Source: JAUWQU01 sp964605095 (GTDB taxonomy: Bacteria; Planctomycetota; Phycisphaerae; SM23-33). Taken from it: a DNA stretch of 23,540 nt. Positions within the stretch are counted from its first letter, which is position 1, and every line of letters starts with the position of its first letter. The stretch spans positions 1-23,540 of the forward strand of contig CAZSBS010000042.1 of NCBI GenBank assembly GCA_964605095.1. Direction: 5' to 3'. The notes below the pieces were generated by a model, which was given only the letters and a program-made list of their open reading frames with translations, was not told where the DNA came from and did no database searches. A program made the translations under genes and the position numbers. Below are positions 10,084-17,741 of this stretch, one piece after another.

Positions 10084-10511
10084 AGGACGTGAAGGCGTCG
10101 GGCAAGTCCGCCTCGTCCTCTTCCGGTGCCGGCGACGCTGGCCAGGGGGCCATGACNNNNNNNNNNNNNNNNNNNNNNNNNNNNNNNNNNNNNNNNNNNN
10201 NNNNNNNNNNNNNNNNNNNNNNNNNNNNNNNNNNNNNNNNNNNNNNNNNNNNNNNNGCCGGCGACGCTGGCCAGGGGGCCATGACCTTCACGGTCGAGGG
10301 CGTCAGGGCCTTGCGCATTGGCTCCGCCGCGTGTACGGGGTTGCGGGCGTCCAAGGGAAGGCTGGGCTGGACGTTCATCGTCCGCAACGTGCCGAACCCC
10401 GACTCGGGGGCGGGCAAGCCCGCGACTCTGAGCGATCCCGAGATGGCCAAACGGATCCGGCAGTTCTCCCCCGGCGAGAAGGTCTGCATCGACTACGAGA
10501 CCGTCGACTAG
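10077..10511 (+). CDS. Small hypothetical protein, interrupted by an artefactual gap
   Basis: The frame stays open on both sides of the 100-N gap. The 29 nt before the gap (10128-10156) are identical to the 29 nt after it (10257-10285) and are in the same frame. If the duplicate is collapsed, the product is 101 residues. It has a Ser-rich start (SASSSSGAGDAGQG), then TFTVEGVRALRIG, TFIVRNVPNP and a KRIRQFSPGEKVCIDYETVD ending. The beta-strand pattern with SPGEKVCIDYE looks like a small OB-like barrel, but I do not recognise a family. The upstream ATG lies in a hairpin, and no strong ribosome site is visible. The stop is an amber codon directly followed in frame by ATGTTCGTC, so the protein may once have continued. 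Confidence 0.5.
   Translation: MPQDVKASGKSASSSSGAGDAGQGAMXXXXXXXXXXXXXXXXXXXXXXXXXXXXXXXXXXAGDAGQGAMTFTVEGVRALRIGSAACTGLRASKGRLGWTFIVRNVPNPDSGAGKPATLSDPEMAKRIRQFSPGEKVCIDYETVD
10157..10256. other. Assembly gap (100 N) flanked by a 29-nt duplicate
   Basis: Exactly 100 N separate two identical 29-nt sequences, 10128-10156 and 10257-10285. This is the signature of two contigs that overlap at their ends but were joined with a default-size gap. The true missing length is probably zero, with one copy redundant. Confidence 0.85.
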
Positions 10512-10649
10512 ATGTTCGTCATCAAGGACATCCGCCCAGCCGAGTCCGCAGCCGGCCTGCCCGCCGCCAGCGTGCCGCCCACGCGAAGACACAAATCGGG
10601 AAAGATCTCCTCGGGCTCTCCTCCCAAAAACGTGGTTGGAGAATGTTAG
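10512..10649 (+). pseudogene. In-frame continuation of the small ORF after an amber codon
   Basis: Directly after the TAG at 10509-10511 the same frame continues with MFVIKDIRPAE and runs 45 codons to a second TAG at 10647-10649. Small beta-barrel proteins often end in a strand of the type (M/N)xVIKSI after a DYE-type strand, so MFVIKDI looks like the lost last strand of the preceding ORF. The later residues are low in information. The amber may be a nonsense mutation, a sequencing error or, less likely, a recoded codon. Independent translation cannot be excluded. Confidence 0.35.
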
Positions 10650-10958
10650 GTTTCTGCCGCGAGACAATAAATGCGTTTATCACTTGAGGCCAACGGCATA
10701 CTGACAAACAGTCGGTCTTCCAAAAGGAAAACCGCCATCATATTCACCACGTTTTGGGGATGAGAACCAGAAAGTGCTTGTTGATGGTCATGGTGGGCTT
10801 TGCAGAGCATGGGGCCGATTTACGTCTGGAAGATGTTTATGCACCTGCACTTAGTGGTGCAATTGCCTGCGCACCAAAACACAATCGGCGGCAGGCCCGT
10901 CCCTACCGCGACTGTGATTTGGAGCTTCCTAGCGCGCGAGGCCCGGTTTTCCCTACGA
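10650..10958. other. Non-coding stretch, no feature recognised
   Basis: These 309 bases are visibly less GC-rich than the surrounding genes. They contain only a weak hairpin, TGGTGC with GCACCA near 10854-10875, without a T-run. Open frames here have no coding character. I see no gene, RNA or recognisable repeat. Confidence 0.5.
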
Positions 10959-12542
10959 TTATCTTCTCAGATACGACAGCTCCTTCGGCAGCGGTATGTT
11001 GTTGCCGAAGTTGTCTTCCCCGTAGCCGTGCTCGGCCAGCAGTTGCAGGTCCCTCAGGACTCGCTTGTCGCCGATGAAGTTGACGTTGATCTCGGCCTCG
11101 ATGTCGATTATGCCGGTTGACTGAAGCCGTTTGACCTCGTCGAGGATGTACTGGAGGGGCGCCTTGTTGGGGTCGGACTCATCGGGCGGCAGCACGGGGA
11201 TGGCCCGCTGGTAGATGACGACCTTGCCCTGCTCGGCCAGGGCCAGCACGACGCGGCGCACGGTCTGGGCGAGGTCGGCGTTGCCGTCGAGTTGGCGGAT
11301 GCACTCGATGTCGGCGACCTGGCTGATGAGCCATTGGCGCTTCTGGCGGTTGATTGTCTCGTTGGCGCGGAATATGTCCATGGGGCTCGATGCGTCGTAG
11401 ACGCCGTTCTCCAGTTCCATGCGGATCTCGCTGCCGTAGTGGTGGACGATCTTGGCCACCAGCGTGGATGGCCTGACGTGGAAGCCGCGATACCGCGGCC
11501 CGGGAACCTCGATCTGGGCGACCTCCGCGTAGCGCCGCAGCATCTCCTGGCAGAGGTCGCGGGCGCGCACGAGGTATCGGCTGGCAAAGGTCAGCGCGTA
11601 ACGCATCAGCACGTCCAGCAGGCGCTCGCCATCGACCATCGGGCCGAGGCTGTCGTCGTCCGAACTGCTCGTGGCCGGCATCACGTGGCGCTCGTAGTAG
11701 TGTACGAATCCCGTCGCGACCTCCAGCAGGTGAAAGATGACGCTGAGGTGCCCGCGAAGCGTGAGCAGGTCTGGGTTTCCGCGTTCCGTGTCGGTGTCGG
11801 CCACGAAGGTGTCGTACATCGACTGGAGGTTGTGGAACTGGTGCTGGAGTTGGCGGATCCGCTCTTCGCTTACGGAGCCGGGGATGCACTCGCGGTACTT
11901 GCGGGGATCCACGCGGGCAGGGGTGTGCAGCAGCTCGCTCTCGGCCGCTTGGTTGAGAAACGCCGTCGCCAGGTACGCGACGGTCTCGCCGGCGTCGACC
12001 GGCTTGTGGACGCGGTAATCGTGCGCGAGCCGGCCCGGCGGCAGCCGCTCCTCGAAATGCTCCGCCGGTGATTGCTCGGGTATCGTCAGGCCCAGCCGGC
12101 GGGCGTGGTGCAGGAAGCGGTCGGAGATCCGCAGCAGCGCCTCGCCCGTGAAGAGGATCGCCTCGTCCGTCGAGGCCGCGAAGTCGCCCTCGACGTTCAG
12201 GAGCCTGTAGGCGGGTATCGAGTGCTGAACGTGCAGCAGCACGTAGTTGGCGTCGGCGAAGAGCTTGGTGGCCGCCACCGTCGAGCGGAGCAGGCGCCAG
12301 CGCTTGTTGTTGCGCGCGCCGCAGGCGTCCAGCAGTTCCTCCAGTTCGGTGGCCTGGTGGAGTATCTCGCCCAGCAGCGGACGAGTGAAGCATGTCCGCT
12401 CCCATTGCCTGCCGACGAGATACCGTGCCATGCTGAGGGCTTGGCTGGCGCGCCGGCCCAGCAGCACCCGAAAGTCGTCATCCGAGATGATCGGCACGGG
12501 TGGCTTCTTGCTTCTTGCTTCTTTCGGGCGGTCTGACTTCAT
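10959..12542 (-). CDS. Large protein of unknown function with a C-terminal HPr-like domain
   Basis: I do not recognise the whole protein (527 residues from the ATG at 12540-12542; a GTG one codon earlier is possible). The first 340 residues look mostly helical, with no membrane segment or signal peptide. Residues about 346-430 resemble the PTS phosphocarrier HPr. RGFHVRPSTLVAKIVHHYGSE matches the HPr active-site pattern G-[LF]-H-x-R-P-[AST], with His356 as the phosphorylatable residue (numbered from the GTG). The later IRMELENGVYDASSPMDIF resembles the strand and loop around HPr Ser46. A further C-terminal region of about 100 residues has IPVLPPDESDP and INVNFIGDKRVLRDL. No PTS enzyme I, EII or HPr kinase gene is near. 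The frame stays open upstream to the second gap, so the N-terminus is not certain. Confidence 0.7.
   Translation of the reverse strand: MKSDRPKEARSKKPPVPIISDDDFRVLLGRRASQALSMARYLVGRQWERTCFTRPLLGEILHQATELEELLDACGARNNKRWRLLRSTVAATKLFADANYVLLHVQHSIPAYRLLNVEGDFAASTDEAILFTGEALLRISDRFLHHARRLGLTIPEQSPAEHFEERLPPGRLAHDYRVHKPVDAGETVAYLATAFLNQAAESELLHTPARVDPRKYRECIPGSVSEERIRQLQHQFHNLQSMYDTFVADTDTERGNPDLLTLRGHLSVIFHLLEVATGFVHYYERHVMPATSSSDDDSLGPMVDGERLLDVLMRYALTFASRYLVRARDLCQEMLRRYAEVAQIEVPGPRYRGFHVRPSTLVAKIVHHYGSEIRMELENGVYDASSPMDIFRANETINRQKRQWLISQVADIECIRQLDGNADLAQTVRRVVLALAEQGKVVIYQRAIPVLPPDESDPNKAPLQYILDEVKRLQSTGIIDIEAEINVNFIGDKRVLRDLQLLAEHGYGEDNFGNNIPLPKELSYLRR
12504..12524. repeat. CTTCTTG heptamer array inside a coding N-terminus
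   Basis: Three 7-nt units (CTTCTTG, CTTCTTG, CTTCTTT) lie within codons 8-15 of the HPr-like-domain gene. They encode its basic low-complexity segment (EARSKKP). Three heptamers make 21 nt, so the array keeps the reading frame. Confidence 0.7.
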
Positions 12543-12567
12543 CACCAGTTTCCGTTGTCCCAGGCCG

Positions 12568-12667
12568 NNNNNNNNNNNNNNNNNNNNNNNNNNNNNNNNN
12601 NNNNNNNNNNNNNNNNNNNNNNNNNNNNNNNNNNNNNNNNNNNNNNNNNNNNNNNNNNNNNNNNNNN
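12568..12667. other. Assembly gap (100 N)
   Basis: Here 100 N lie between the divergent HPr-domain gene and the VWA gene. The flanks share only about 3 nt, so unlike the first gap there is no evidence of contig overlap. Real sequence of unknown length, including both promoters, is probably missing. Confidence 0.95.
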
Positions 12668-12682
12668 CCGTCGGGGATTCTA

Positions 12683-15298
12683 ATGGTTGTCGGGACGAAA
12701 CGTTATGCGGACATGAGGACTTCCAGCGTGGCGTATGCCGGCTCCATCCAGTTGGCTCTTATCATTACGTTCAGCCGGCCCGCGCTGCTGCTGTCGCTGG
12801 CGGCTATTGCTGTGCCGGTGCTGATCTCGCGATGGGCCACAAGGCGGGGGCATCGCGCAGGGCCGCTGGGAGTGGCGCTCCAGTGCGCGGCCGTGGCGTT
12901 TGCGGCGCTGGCCCTTGCCGGACCGGCCGCCCCCGTCGGGCCGGGTGGGCGAAAGCCCGTGCTGATCCTCCAGGATGTCTCATCCAGTTGCCGCGTGCAG
13001 CGAGACCGCGCCGTTGAACTGCCCCCGGACGTGCCGGTCGAGCGGCTGGCATTTGCATCGAGCGTGGCTGCCACCGCCGCCGACCTGGACCCCAATCGGA
13101 CGGACCTGTCGCCGGCACTGCGGCTGGCGGCGGCGCGGGCCGGCGACCTGGCCGGCGTGGTCATCCACACCGACGGGCGGTTCACCGACCACTGGCCCCC
13201 AGCCGCTGAGGCCCTGGCCCAGGCCCACCTGCCGGTGGCCATCGTGCCGATGGACAGCCCGCCCGGCGACGCGCGGATAGCCGAGTTCGACGCCCGCCGC
13301 CGGCCCGACGGCACGGTTGGGCTTCGCGTAACCGTCCGATCCAACGCGCTTTACCGCCGAATGCTTGTGGTCCGGCGAAGCCACCCTTCATCCAGCCCAG
13401 CCGGAACGCTTCTGGACCGCACGCTCGACCTGCTTGCCGACCAACCCCTGACGATTACCATCACCGACACCCCGCCTGCCGGCTCCGCCGCGGCATACAG
13501 GGCCGAGCTCACGCGAATCCCTGGGGATCCGAGGCCGGCGGACATCTTCCCCGAAAACGATTCCGCCGAGGCTGCGACGCTGCCCATCAAGAGGACCGTG
13601 GCGGTGATCGGGCTCACCTCTGCCCAAGGCCAGCAGCCGGACGGCGGGATCCTGGGTGGCCTGCAAGGCATGGACGTCAGGCCGGTCCAGGCCGACCAGG
13701 TCGGCGCCGATGTGAACTGGTGGATGGATTTCTCGGCCGTGATCTTGGCCGACGCCAACGGCCAGTTACTCGCCCGGCCCGCCCGGGCGGCCCTGGCCCA
13801 GTACGTCCGCTCCGGCGGGGGGTTGGTGCTGCTGGGCGCCGGGCCTCACGGCTCCCCGGCCGACCGTGACGACCCGCTGAACCTCGCCGCTGCCCTCGTG
13901 GCTAACCCATATGAGCGTAAGCCGTTGCGCCTCATAGTGATCCTAGACGCCTCCGGCTCGATGGCCGAGGCGTCCGGATTGGCCGGGCGAGTGAAGTTCG
14001 CTCAGGCGGTCGAGGCCGTCGCGAGCCTCCGCCAGCACCTTACCGCAGTTGACAGCCTGTCGGTGATAACGTTCTCGGACGATGCAAACCAAGTCTACGA
14101 CAGTGGTTCCGGTCCGCCGGACTTCGGAGCCCTCGGCGAGGCTCTCTCGAAGGTCCGCCCCGGCGGCTCGACGGATGTAGGCAAACCGCTGAATCTGGCC
14201 GCCTCGCAAGCGGTTCCAGCCGGCCGCGACGCTCTAGTGCTGGTTGTAAGTGATTTGCGCACAAAGCCTTTCGACCCGCAAGCCATGGCTGAGGCGTTTA
14301 GCCGCCGCGGGCTTTCGCTGGCGGTGGTGGCCATTTCCAACGCGGGCGAGACAGCCCCGGCCGAGGCCCCGCCCCTGGAGGCCCTGGCCAGGATACTGAA
14401 GGGCTCGTTGGTGGCTGGGAACGATAACCTCGCGGGCCTTGCCAAGGTCTTCGCCGGCCTGTTGCGCCGCACTCGCGGCGATGCCCTGCGCCGCGGGCGG
14501 TTCCCCGCCGCCGTCGTCCGCCCGCTGCTTGGCCTGGCCGTGGGTCCGCTACCGGAGGTTCAGGCTTATCTGCTGGCAGCCCCGCAAGGCGACGCGGAGG
14601 TGGTCGCACAGGTGGCAGGCGAGCAAGACCCGCTCCTTGCCGTGCGGCAAGTGGGGCTGGGGCGCAGCGTTACGCTTGTGATGCCCGCCGGCGCCGGGCT
14701 GAATCCCGCCTGGGAGCAATCGGGCGAGTTGGCCCGAGTCGTCGGCGGGGCGGTGCGATGGTCGCTTAGGCCGGCCCTGGACGGGCGCTTCGATGGCTTG
14801 GCCAGGCACCAGAATGGGCGAATCCGTGTGATAATCGAGGCCCGCGACGCCAACGGCCCCATTAACGGCTTTGACTTGTCCGGGCGGATCGTGCCGGTTG
14901 CCGCGGCGTCCGGCGAGGCCGGGACCAGCTTCCCGCTCGTCCAGACCGCTCCGGGGCGTTACGAGGGCGACGCCGGCGAGCCCGGCGCGCCGGCAGGTGT
15001 GGAGGTCCTGGCCGGCGACGGTTCGACGATCTCACCGCCGGGCGGGCGGGTTGTCTGGCAGGATGTCCTGGCGGCTGGGGCGCCGGCGGAGTTGGCCCAG
15101 GTGGGTTCCGACGCATTTAACCTCGGCCGGCTTGCGGAACTGACCGGCGGGCGGGTAGTCAACGGTATTGACCTGGGCGCCTTCGGCCAGCGCCTTGCCG
15201 CCTCGCGGCGCAAAGAGCTCTGGCCGGTGCTGCTGGCTATTGCGGTGGCGCTCATGCTGGCTGAGTGGGGGGCCGCCAGAGTCCGACGACGGACATAG
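12683..15298 (+). CDS. Membrane protein with two VWA domains and a GATase1-like fold
   Basis: About 871 residues. Two hydrophobic segments near the N-terminus (SRPALLLSLAAIAVPVLI and GVALQCAAVAFAALALAG) anchor it. A first VWA-like domain follows, with DVSSS, NRTDLSPAL and VIHTDGRF resembling the three MIDAS loops. After a beta-rich stretch comes a GATase1-like half (RTVAVIGLTSAQ to YVRSGGGLVLLGAG). A canonical second VWA has DASGS at 422-426, a STDVGKPL loop near 495 and VSDLR near 523. The C-terminal part has VRQVGLGRSVTLVMP, LAELTGGR and a last membrane segment before RVRRRT. Similar large proteins occur in planctomycetes beside MoxR-type ATPase, DUF58 and BatA genes, which may lie in or beyond the gap. 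The ATG at 12683 has GGGGA 5 nt upstream; an ATG at 12713 is an alternative. Substrate and partners are unknown. Confidence 0.8.
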   Translation: MVVGTKRYADMRTSSVAYAGSIQLALIITFSRPALLLSLAAIAVPVLISRWATRRGHRAGPLGVALQCAAVAFAALALAGPAAPVGPGGRKPVLILQDVSSSCRVQRDRAVELPPDVPVERLAFASSVAATAADLDPNRTDLSPALRLAAARAGDLAGVVIHTDGRFTDHWPPAAEALAQAHLPVAIVPMDSPPGDARIAEFDARRRPDGTVGLRVTVRSNALYRRMLVVRRSHPSSSPAGTLLDRTLDLLADQPLTITITDTPPAGSAAAYRAELTRIPGDPRPADIFPENDSAEAATLPIKRTVAVIGLTSAQGQQPDGGILGGLQGMDVRPVQADQVGADVNWWMDFSAVILADANGQLLARPARAALAQYVRSGGGLVLLGAGPHGSPADRDDPLNLAAALVANPYERKPLRLIVILDASGSMAEASGLAGRVKFAQAVEAVASLRQHLTAVDSLSVITFSDDANQVYDSGSGPPDFGALGEALSKVRPGGSTDVGKPLNLAASQAVPAGRDALVLVVSDLRTKPFDPQAMAEAFSRRGLSLAVVAISNAGETAPAEAPPLEALARILKGSLVAGNDNLAGLAKVFAGLLRRTRGDALRRGRFPAAVVRPLLGLAVGPLPEVQAYLLAAPQGDAEVVAQVAGEQDPLLAVRQVGLGRSVTLVMPAGAGLNPAWEQSGELARVVGGAVRWSLRPALDGRFDGLARHQNGRIRVIIEARDANGPINGFDLSGRIVPVAAASGEAGTSFPLVQTAPGRYEGDAGEPGAPAGVEVLAGDGSTISPPGGRVVWQDVLAAGAPAELAQVGSDAFNLGRLAELTGGRVVNGIDLGAFGQRLAASRRKELWPVLLAIAVALMLAEWGAARVRRRT

Positions 15299-15337
15299 CG
15301 GAGCGATTCAGAATTGGGGAGCATCATGCCGACTGAT

Positions 15338-15517
15338 AAATCCGAAATTCGAATCTCGAAATCCGAAACAAATTCAAAGTTCAAAATCCAAAACAAACAA
15401 GAACCCCCAACGGACGCTCATGTTTTTCACGAGTAGAGTGCCGGGTATTGGCGTTTGGTGCATTTGAAATTGGCGATTTGGATTTGTTTCGGGTTTCGAG
15501 ATTCGAATTTCGTGCTT
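15338..15517. repeat. AT-rich palindromic repeat element, copy B, between convergent genes
   Basis: The arms at 15343-15373 and 15482-15512 are 31-nt inverted copies with one mismatch. They comprise a perfect 19-bp match (15343-15361 with 15494-15512) and a perfect 11-bp match (15363-15373 with 15482-15492). The 108-nt interior is close in length to copy A's 113 nt. It shares the GTTTGG-GCATT block (from 15453), with about 28 of 37 bases identical to copy A. It lies between the convergent VWA and FtsB-like genes. Confidence 0.88.
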
Positions 15518-15546
15518 TGCCAACCCACGATAATGTGCAAACAGAT

Positions 15547-15598
15547 TGTCTCACTACATGGCGGTTGCGGGTGCCCTCGTGCCGCCCCCATTGAGACA
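15547..15598. repeat. Inverted repeat between convergent genes
   Basis: TGTCTCA at 15547-15553 pairs with TGAGACA at 15592-15598, and inside them GGCGG pairs with CCGCC. It lies just past the stop of the FtsB-like gene and could be a transcript-end structure. There is no T-run on either strand, so I do not call it an intrinsic terminator. Confidence 0.4.
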
Positions 15599-15626
15599 TC
15601 GCCGGGGTCCGCCATCTGTCTTGCCG

Positions 15627-16205
15627 TCATCGCCACTGTGTCCGCTCGTCGGGCGGATGGATGATGGTTGTCTTTCTCTTTTCGGCCTTGCCGCCCGGAA
15701 AGAGCAGCAAGGCTGCCACCAGGCCGATCACGGCCAGCAGCAGCAGGCCGCGTTTTGCCGGCGGATCGGCGACGCGATGAGCGGCGTCCATGAGAAAGCC
15801 GACCGGCGGCTGGGGCGCCGGCGCCGTGGGCGCCACCACCATGACCGGCGACGGCTGCCGCGGGCCTCCGTCGGTCAGGACCACCACCTCGTCCTGGGGC
15901 CAGTAGCCCAACTCGTTCATCGCCAGCCGTTTGGTCAGCACGGCGTCGTGCGGCAATTCGGCAATGTACCGCTCGTTGCCTTCGATGAGCGAGCGCAGCT
16001 TCGCCATCGTCGCCTGCTGGCGAGCCAACTGGTACTTGGCCTGCTGTAGCCGTGCGTACTCCGGCAGCAGCAGAACCGCGGCGAACACAGCCGTGGCCGT
16101 CCCTGCCAGCAGGCAGAACGTCACGAACTGCATGAACGCCGAAACGAGGCTTCCAAACCCGCCGGGCGGGTTCCCGTCATCCCTTGTTCCATGTTGAGGC
16201 ACCAT
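15627..16205 (-). CDS. FtsB/DivIC-like septum formation initiator protein
   Basis: The 192-residue protein has a membrane segment at about 27-48 and a coiled coil at about 50-85 (LQQAKYQLARQQATMAKLRSLIEGNERYIAEL). It then has TKRLAMNELGYWPQDEVVVL, which matches the LAREELGYxxPGE pattern that ends FtsB/DivIC proteins of the divisome. Unlike E. coli FtsB (about 100 residues) it continues through a Pro/Ala linker to a second hydrophobic segment at about 152-170 and a basic tail. It directly follows enolase with a 29-nt overlap, the eno-ftsB order seen in E. coli. The ATG at 16203-16205 has AAGG upstream; a later ATG at 16133 would keep the membrane segment. Its role in planctomycete division, often FtsZ-independent, is open. 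Confidence 0.7.
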   Translation of the reverse strand: MVPQHGTRDDGNPPGGFGSLVSAFMQFVTFCLLAGTATAVFAAVLLLPEYARLQQAKYQLARQQATMAKLRSLIEGNERYIAELPHDAVLTKRLAMNELGYWPQDEVVVLTDGGPRQPSPVMVVAPTAPAPQPPVGFLMDAAHRVADPPAKRGLLLLAVIGLVAALLLFPGGKAEKRKTTIIHPPDERTQWR

Positions 16206-17481
16206 AGACCGCCTTGTCTCCGAGGGCCTCCTCGATTCTCAGGAGTTGGTTGTACTTGCAGACGCGATCCGTTCGGCTGGCCGAGCCGGTCTTTATCTGC
16301 CCGGTGTTCTTGGCGACGACCAGGTCGGCGATTGTCGTGTCCTCGGTCTCGCCGGAGCGATGGCTGATCACGGCGGCCCAGCCGTTGCTCATGGCCAGGT
16401 CGATCGCGGCGTAGGTCTCGGTCAGCGTGCCGATCTGGTTGACCTTGATGAGGACGCTGTTGGCGCAGCCTTCGTCGATCCCTCGTTGGAGGAACTTGAC
16501 GTTGGTGACGAACAGGTCATCGCCGATGAGTTCGATATTCTCGCCAAGTCTGGCGGTAAGCTTTTTCCATCCCGCCCAGTCGTCCTCGGCCAGGCCATCC
16601 TCAATGACGCGGATGGGGTACTTTCCGCACCAGCTTGCCCAGATGTCGATCATCTCGTCGCTGGTGGCGATGCGATCCGGGTTGGACTTGAAGAAGCAGT
16701 AGCCTTCCTTGCCTCGCTTGTGGGCCTCGTTCACCATCTCGCTGGTGGCTGGGTCCAGGGCGATCCAGACGTCCACGCCGGGCTTGTATCCTGCCGCCTC
16801 GATGGCCTGGAGGATAAGCTCGGGGGCCTCCTCGTTGCTCTTGAGGCACGGTGCGTAGCCGCCCTCGTCGCCCACGGAGGTGTTGTAGCCCTTGCTCTTG
16901 AGTACTGTTTTGAGGGCGTGGAATACCTCGGCGCCCATGCGCAGGCCCTCGGAGAAGCTGCTTGCACCCCACGGCTGGACCATGAACTCCTGGAAGTCGA
17001 TCGTGCCATCAGCGTGCTTTCCGCCGTTGAGGATGTTCATCATCGGCACCGGCAGAGTGACGGCATGGTCGCCCCCGATGTACTCGTAGAGCGGCTTGCC
17101 GCTGGCGATCGACGCCGCCCTCGCTGCCGCCATTGACACGCCGAGGATCGCGTTTGCGCCGAAGTTCGACTTCGTCGGCGTGCCGTCCGCGGCGATCATC
17201 TTGTTGTCGATGGCCGCCTGATCGCGGGCGTCCATGCCTTTGACGACCTTCGCCAGTTCGTTGTTGACGTGCCCGACAGCCTTGAGCACGCCCTTGCCCA
17301 GGTAGACGGCCTTGTCGCCGTCGCGAAGCTCGCAGGCCTCGTTCTCGCCCGTGCTGGCGCCGCTCGGAACGGCCGCTCGCCCGAAAATGTCGCCCTCGAG
17401 CAACACGTCCACCTCCACGGTGGGGTTGCCGCGCGAGTCCAGAATCTGCCGGCCGCGGATGGATTGAATCTTTGTGGACAT
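16177..17481 (-). CDS. eno: Enolase (phosphopyruvate hydratase)
   Basis: Enolase converts 2-phosphoglycerate to phosphoenolpyruvate in glycolysis and gluconeogenesis. The 434-residue length is typical. Family landmarks run in order: IRGRQILDSRGNPTVEVDV at the start, VPSGASTGENEACELRDGD, NFGANAILGVSMAAARAAS, PVPMMNILNGGKHADGTIDFQEFMV, SVGDEGGYAP, IRVIEDGLAEDDW, ELIGDDLFVTN, LIKVNQIGTLTET with the catalytic-type Lys, and VISHRSGETEDTTIADL. These supply the usual Mg-binding acidic residues and the active-site His and Lys. The ATG has AAAGGA upstream. A promoter-like pair and a hairpin with a U-run precede it. The 3' end overlaps the FtsB-like gene by 29 nt, suggesting cotranscription. Confidence 0.98.
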   Translation of the reverse strand: MSTKIQSIRGRQILDSRGNPTVEVDVLLEGDIFGRAAVPSGASTGENEACELRDGDKAVYLGKGVLKAVGHVNNELAKVVKGMDARDQAAIDNKMIAADGTPTKSNFGANAILGVSMAAARAASIASGKPLYEYIGGDHAVTLPVPMMNILNGGKHADGTIDFQEFMVQPWGASSFSEGLRMGAEVFHALKTVLKSKGYNTSVGDEGGYAPCLKSNEEAPELILQAIEAAGYKPGVDVWIALDPATSEMVNEAHKRGKEGYCFFKSNPDRIATSDEMIDIWASWCGKYPIRVIEDGLAEDDWAGWKKLTARLGENIELIGDDLFVTNVKFLQRGIDEGCANSVLIKVNQIGTLTETYAAIDLAMSNGWAAVISHRSGETEDTTIADLVVAKNTGQIKTGSASRTDRVCKYNQLLRIEEALGDKAVYGASTWNKG

Positions 17482-17518
17482 CTTTTGTTGTTCCTTTACT
17501 CTCTATCGGTCCTACTTG

Positions 17519-17538
17519 AAAAAAGGCTGAAGCCTTTC
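17519..17538 (-). terminator. Terminator-like hairpin in the enolase leader
   Basis: On the minus strand, AAAGGC and GCCTTT form a 6-bp stem with a TTCA loop, followed directly by more T residues (a six-T run in all). No minus-strand gene lies upstream within the intergenic region, so this could be an attenuator in the eno leader or chance. The stem is weak. Confidence 0.35.
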
Positions 17539-17556
17539 GCACCTGAACGAGTCCGT

Positions 17557-17584
17557 ATATTACTGATCTGGCCGGCACATGCAA
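17557..17584 (-). promoter_or_regulatory. Candidate sigma-70-type promoter for eno
   Basis: TTGCAT (17579-17584) and TAATAT (17557-17562) on the minus strand are separated by 16 nt. Both are near consensus. Transcription would start around 17550, giving a leader of about 70 nt that contains the terminator-like hairpin. Confidence 0.4.
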
Positions 17585-17712
17585 GCTCGCCAGGGACCAG
17601 GTCATTCCATTTTTCCTTCGGGCCGGTCCTGTTGGTGGAGTTCTCAGCCCCGTTCACGGGGATTATTGCTTCCGAAGGCGACGGGGCGATGCCGGCGCAG
17701 AATCTACGATGC

Positions 17713-17741
17713 GTGCCATTACAGGCGGTTGGTTGTATAAT
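17713..17741 (+). promoter_or_regulatory. Candidate promoter for the PH-like membrane protein gene
   Basis: A perfect TATAAT at 17736-17741 lies 17 nt after GTGCCA (17713-17718), which matches the -35 consensus at 4 of 6 positions. Start would be near 17748, about 108 nt before the ATG at 17856. Together with the eno promoter it forms a divergent intergenic region of 374 bp that holds no gene. Confidence 0.4.

Noticed and set aside
10754..11120. Small genes in the stretch after the amber-broken ORF
   Set aside because: Two overlapping frames are open, but neither has a ribosome site, recognisable domain or coding-like codon use. Their ends run antisense into the HPr-domain gene.
12500..12682. 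Start of the VWA gene before the second gap
   Set aside because: The frame is open only because N codons read through. The region before the gap belongs to the divergent HPr-domain gene.
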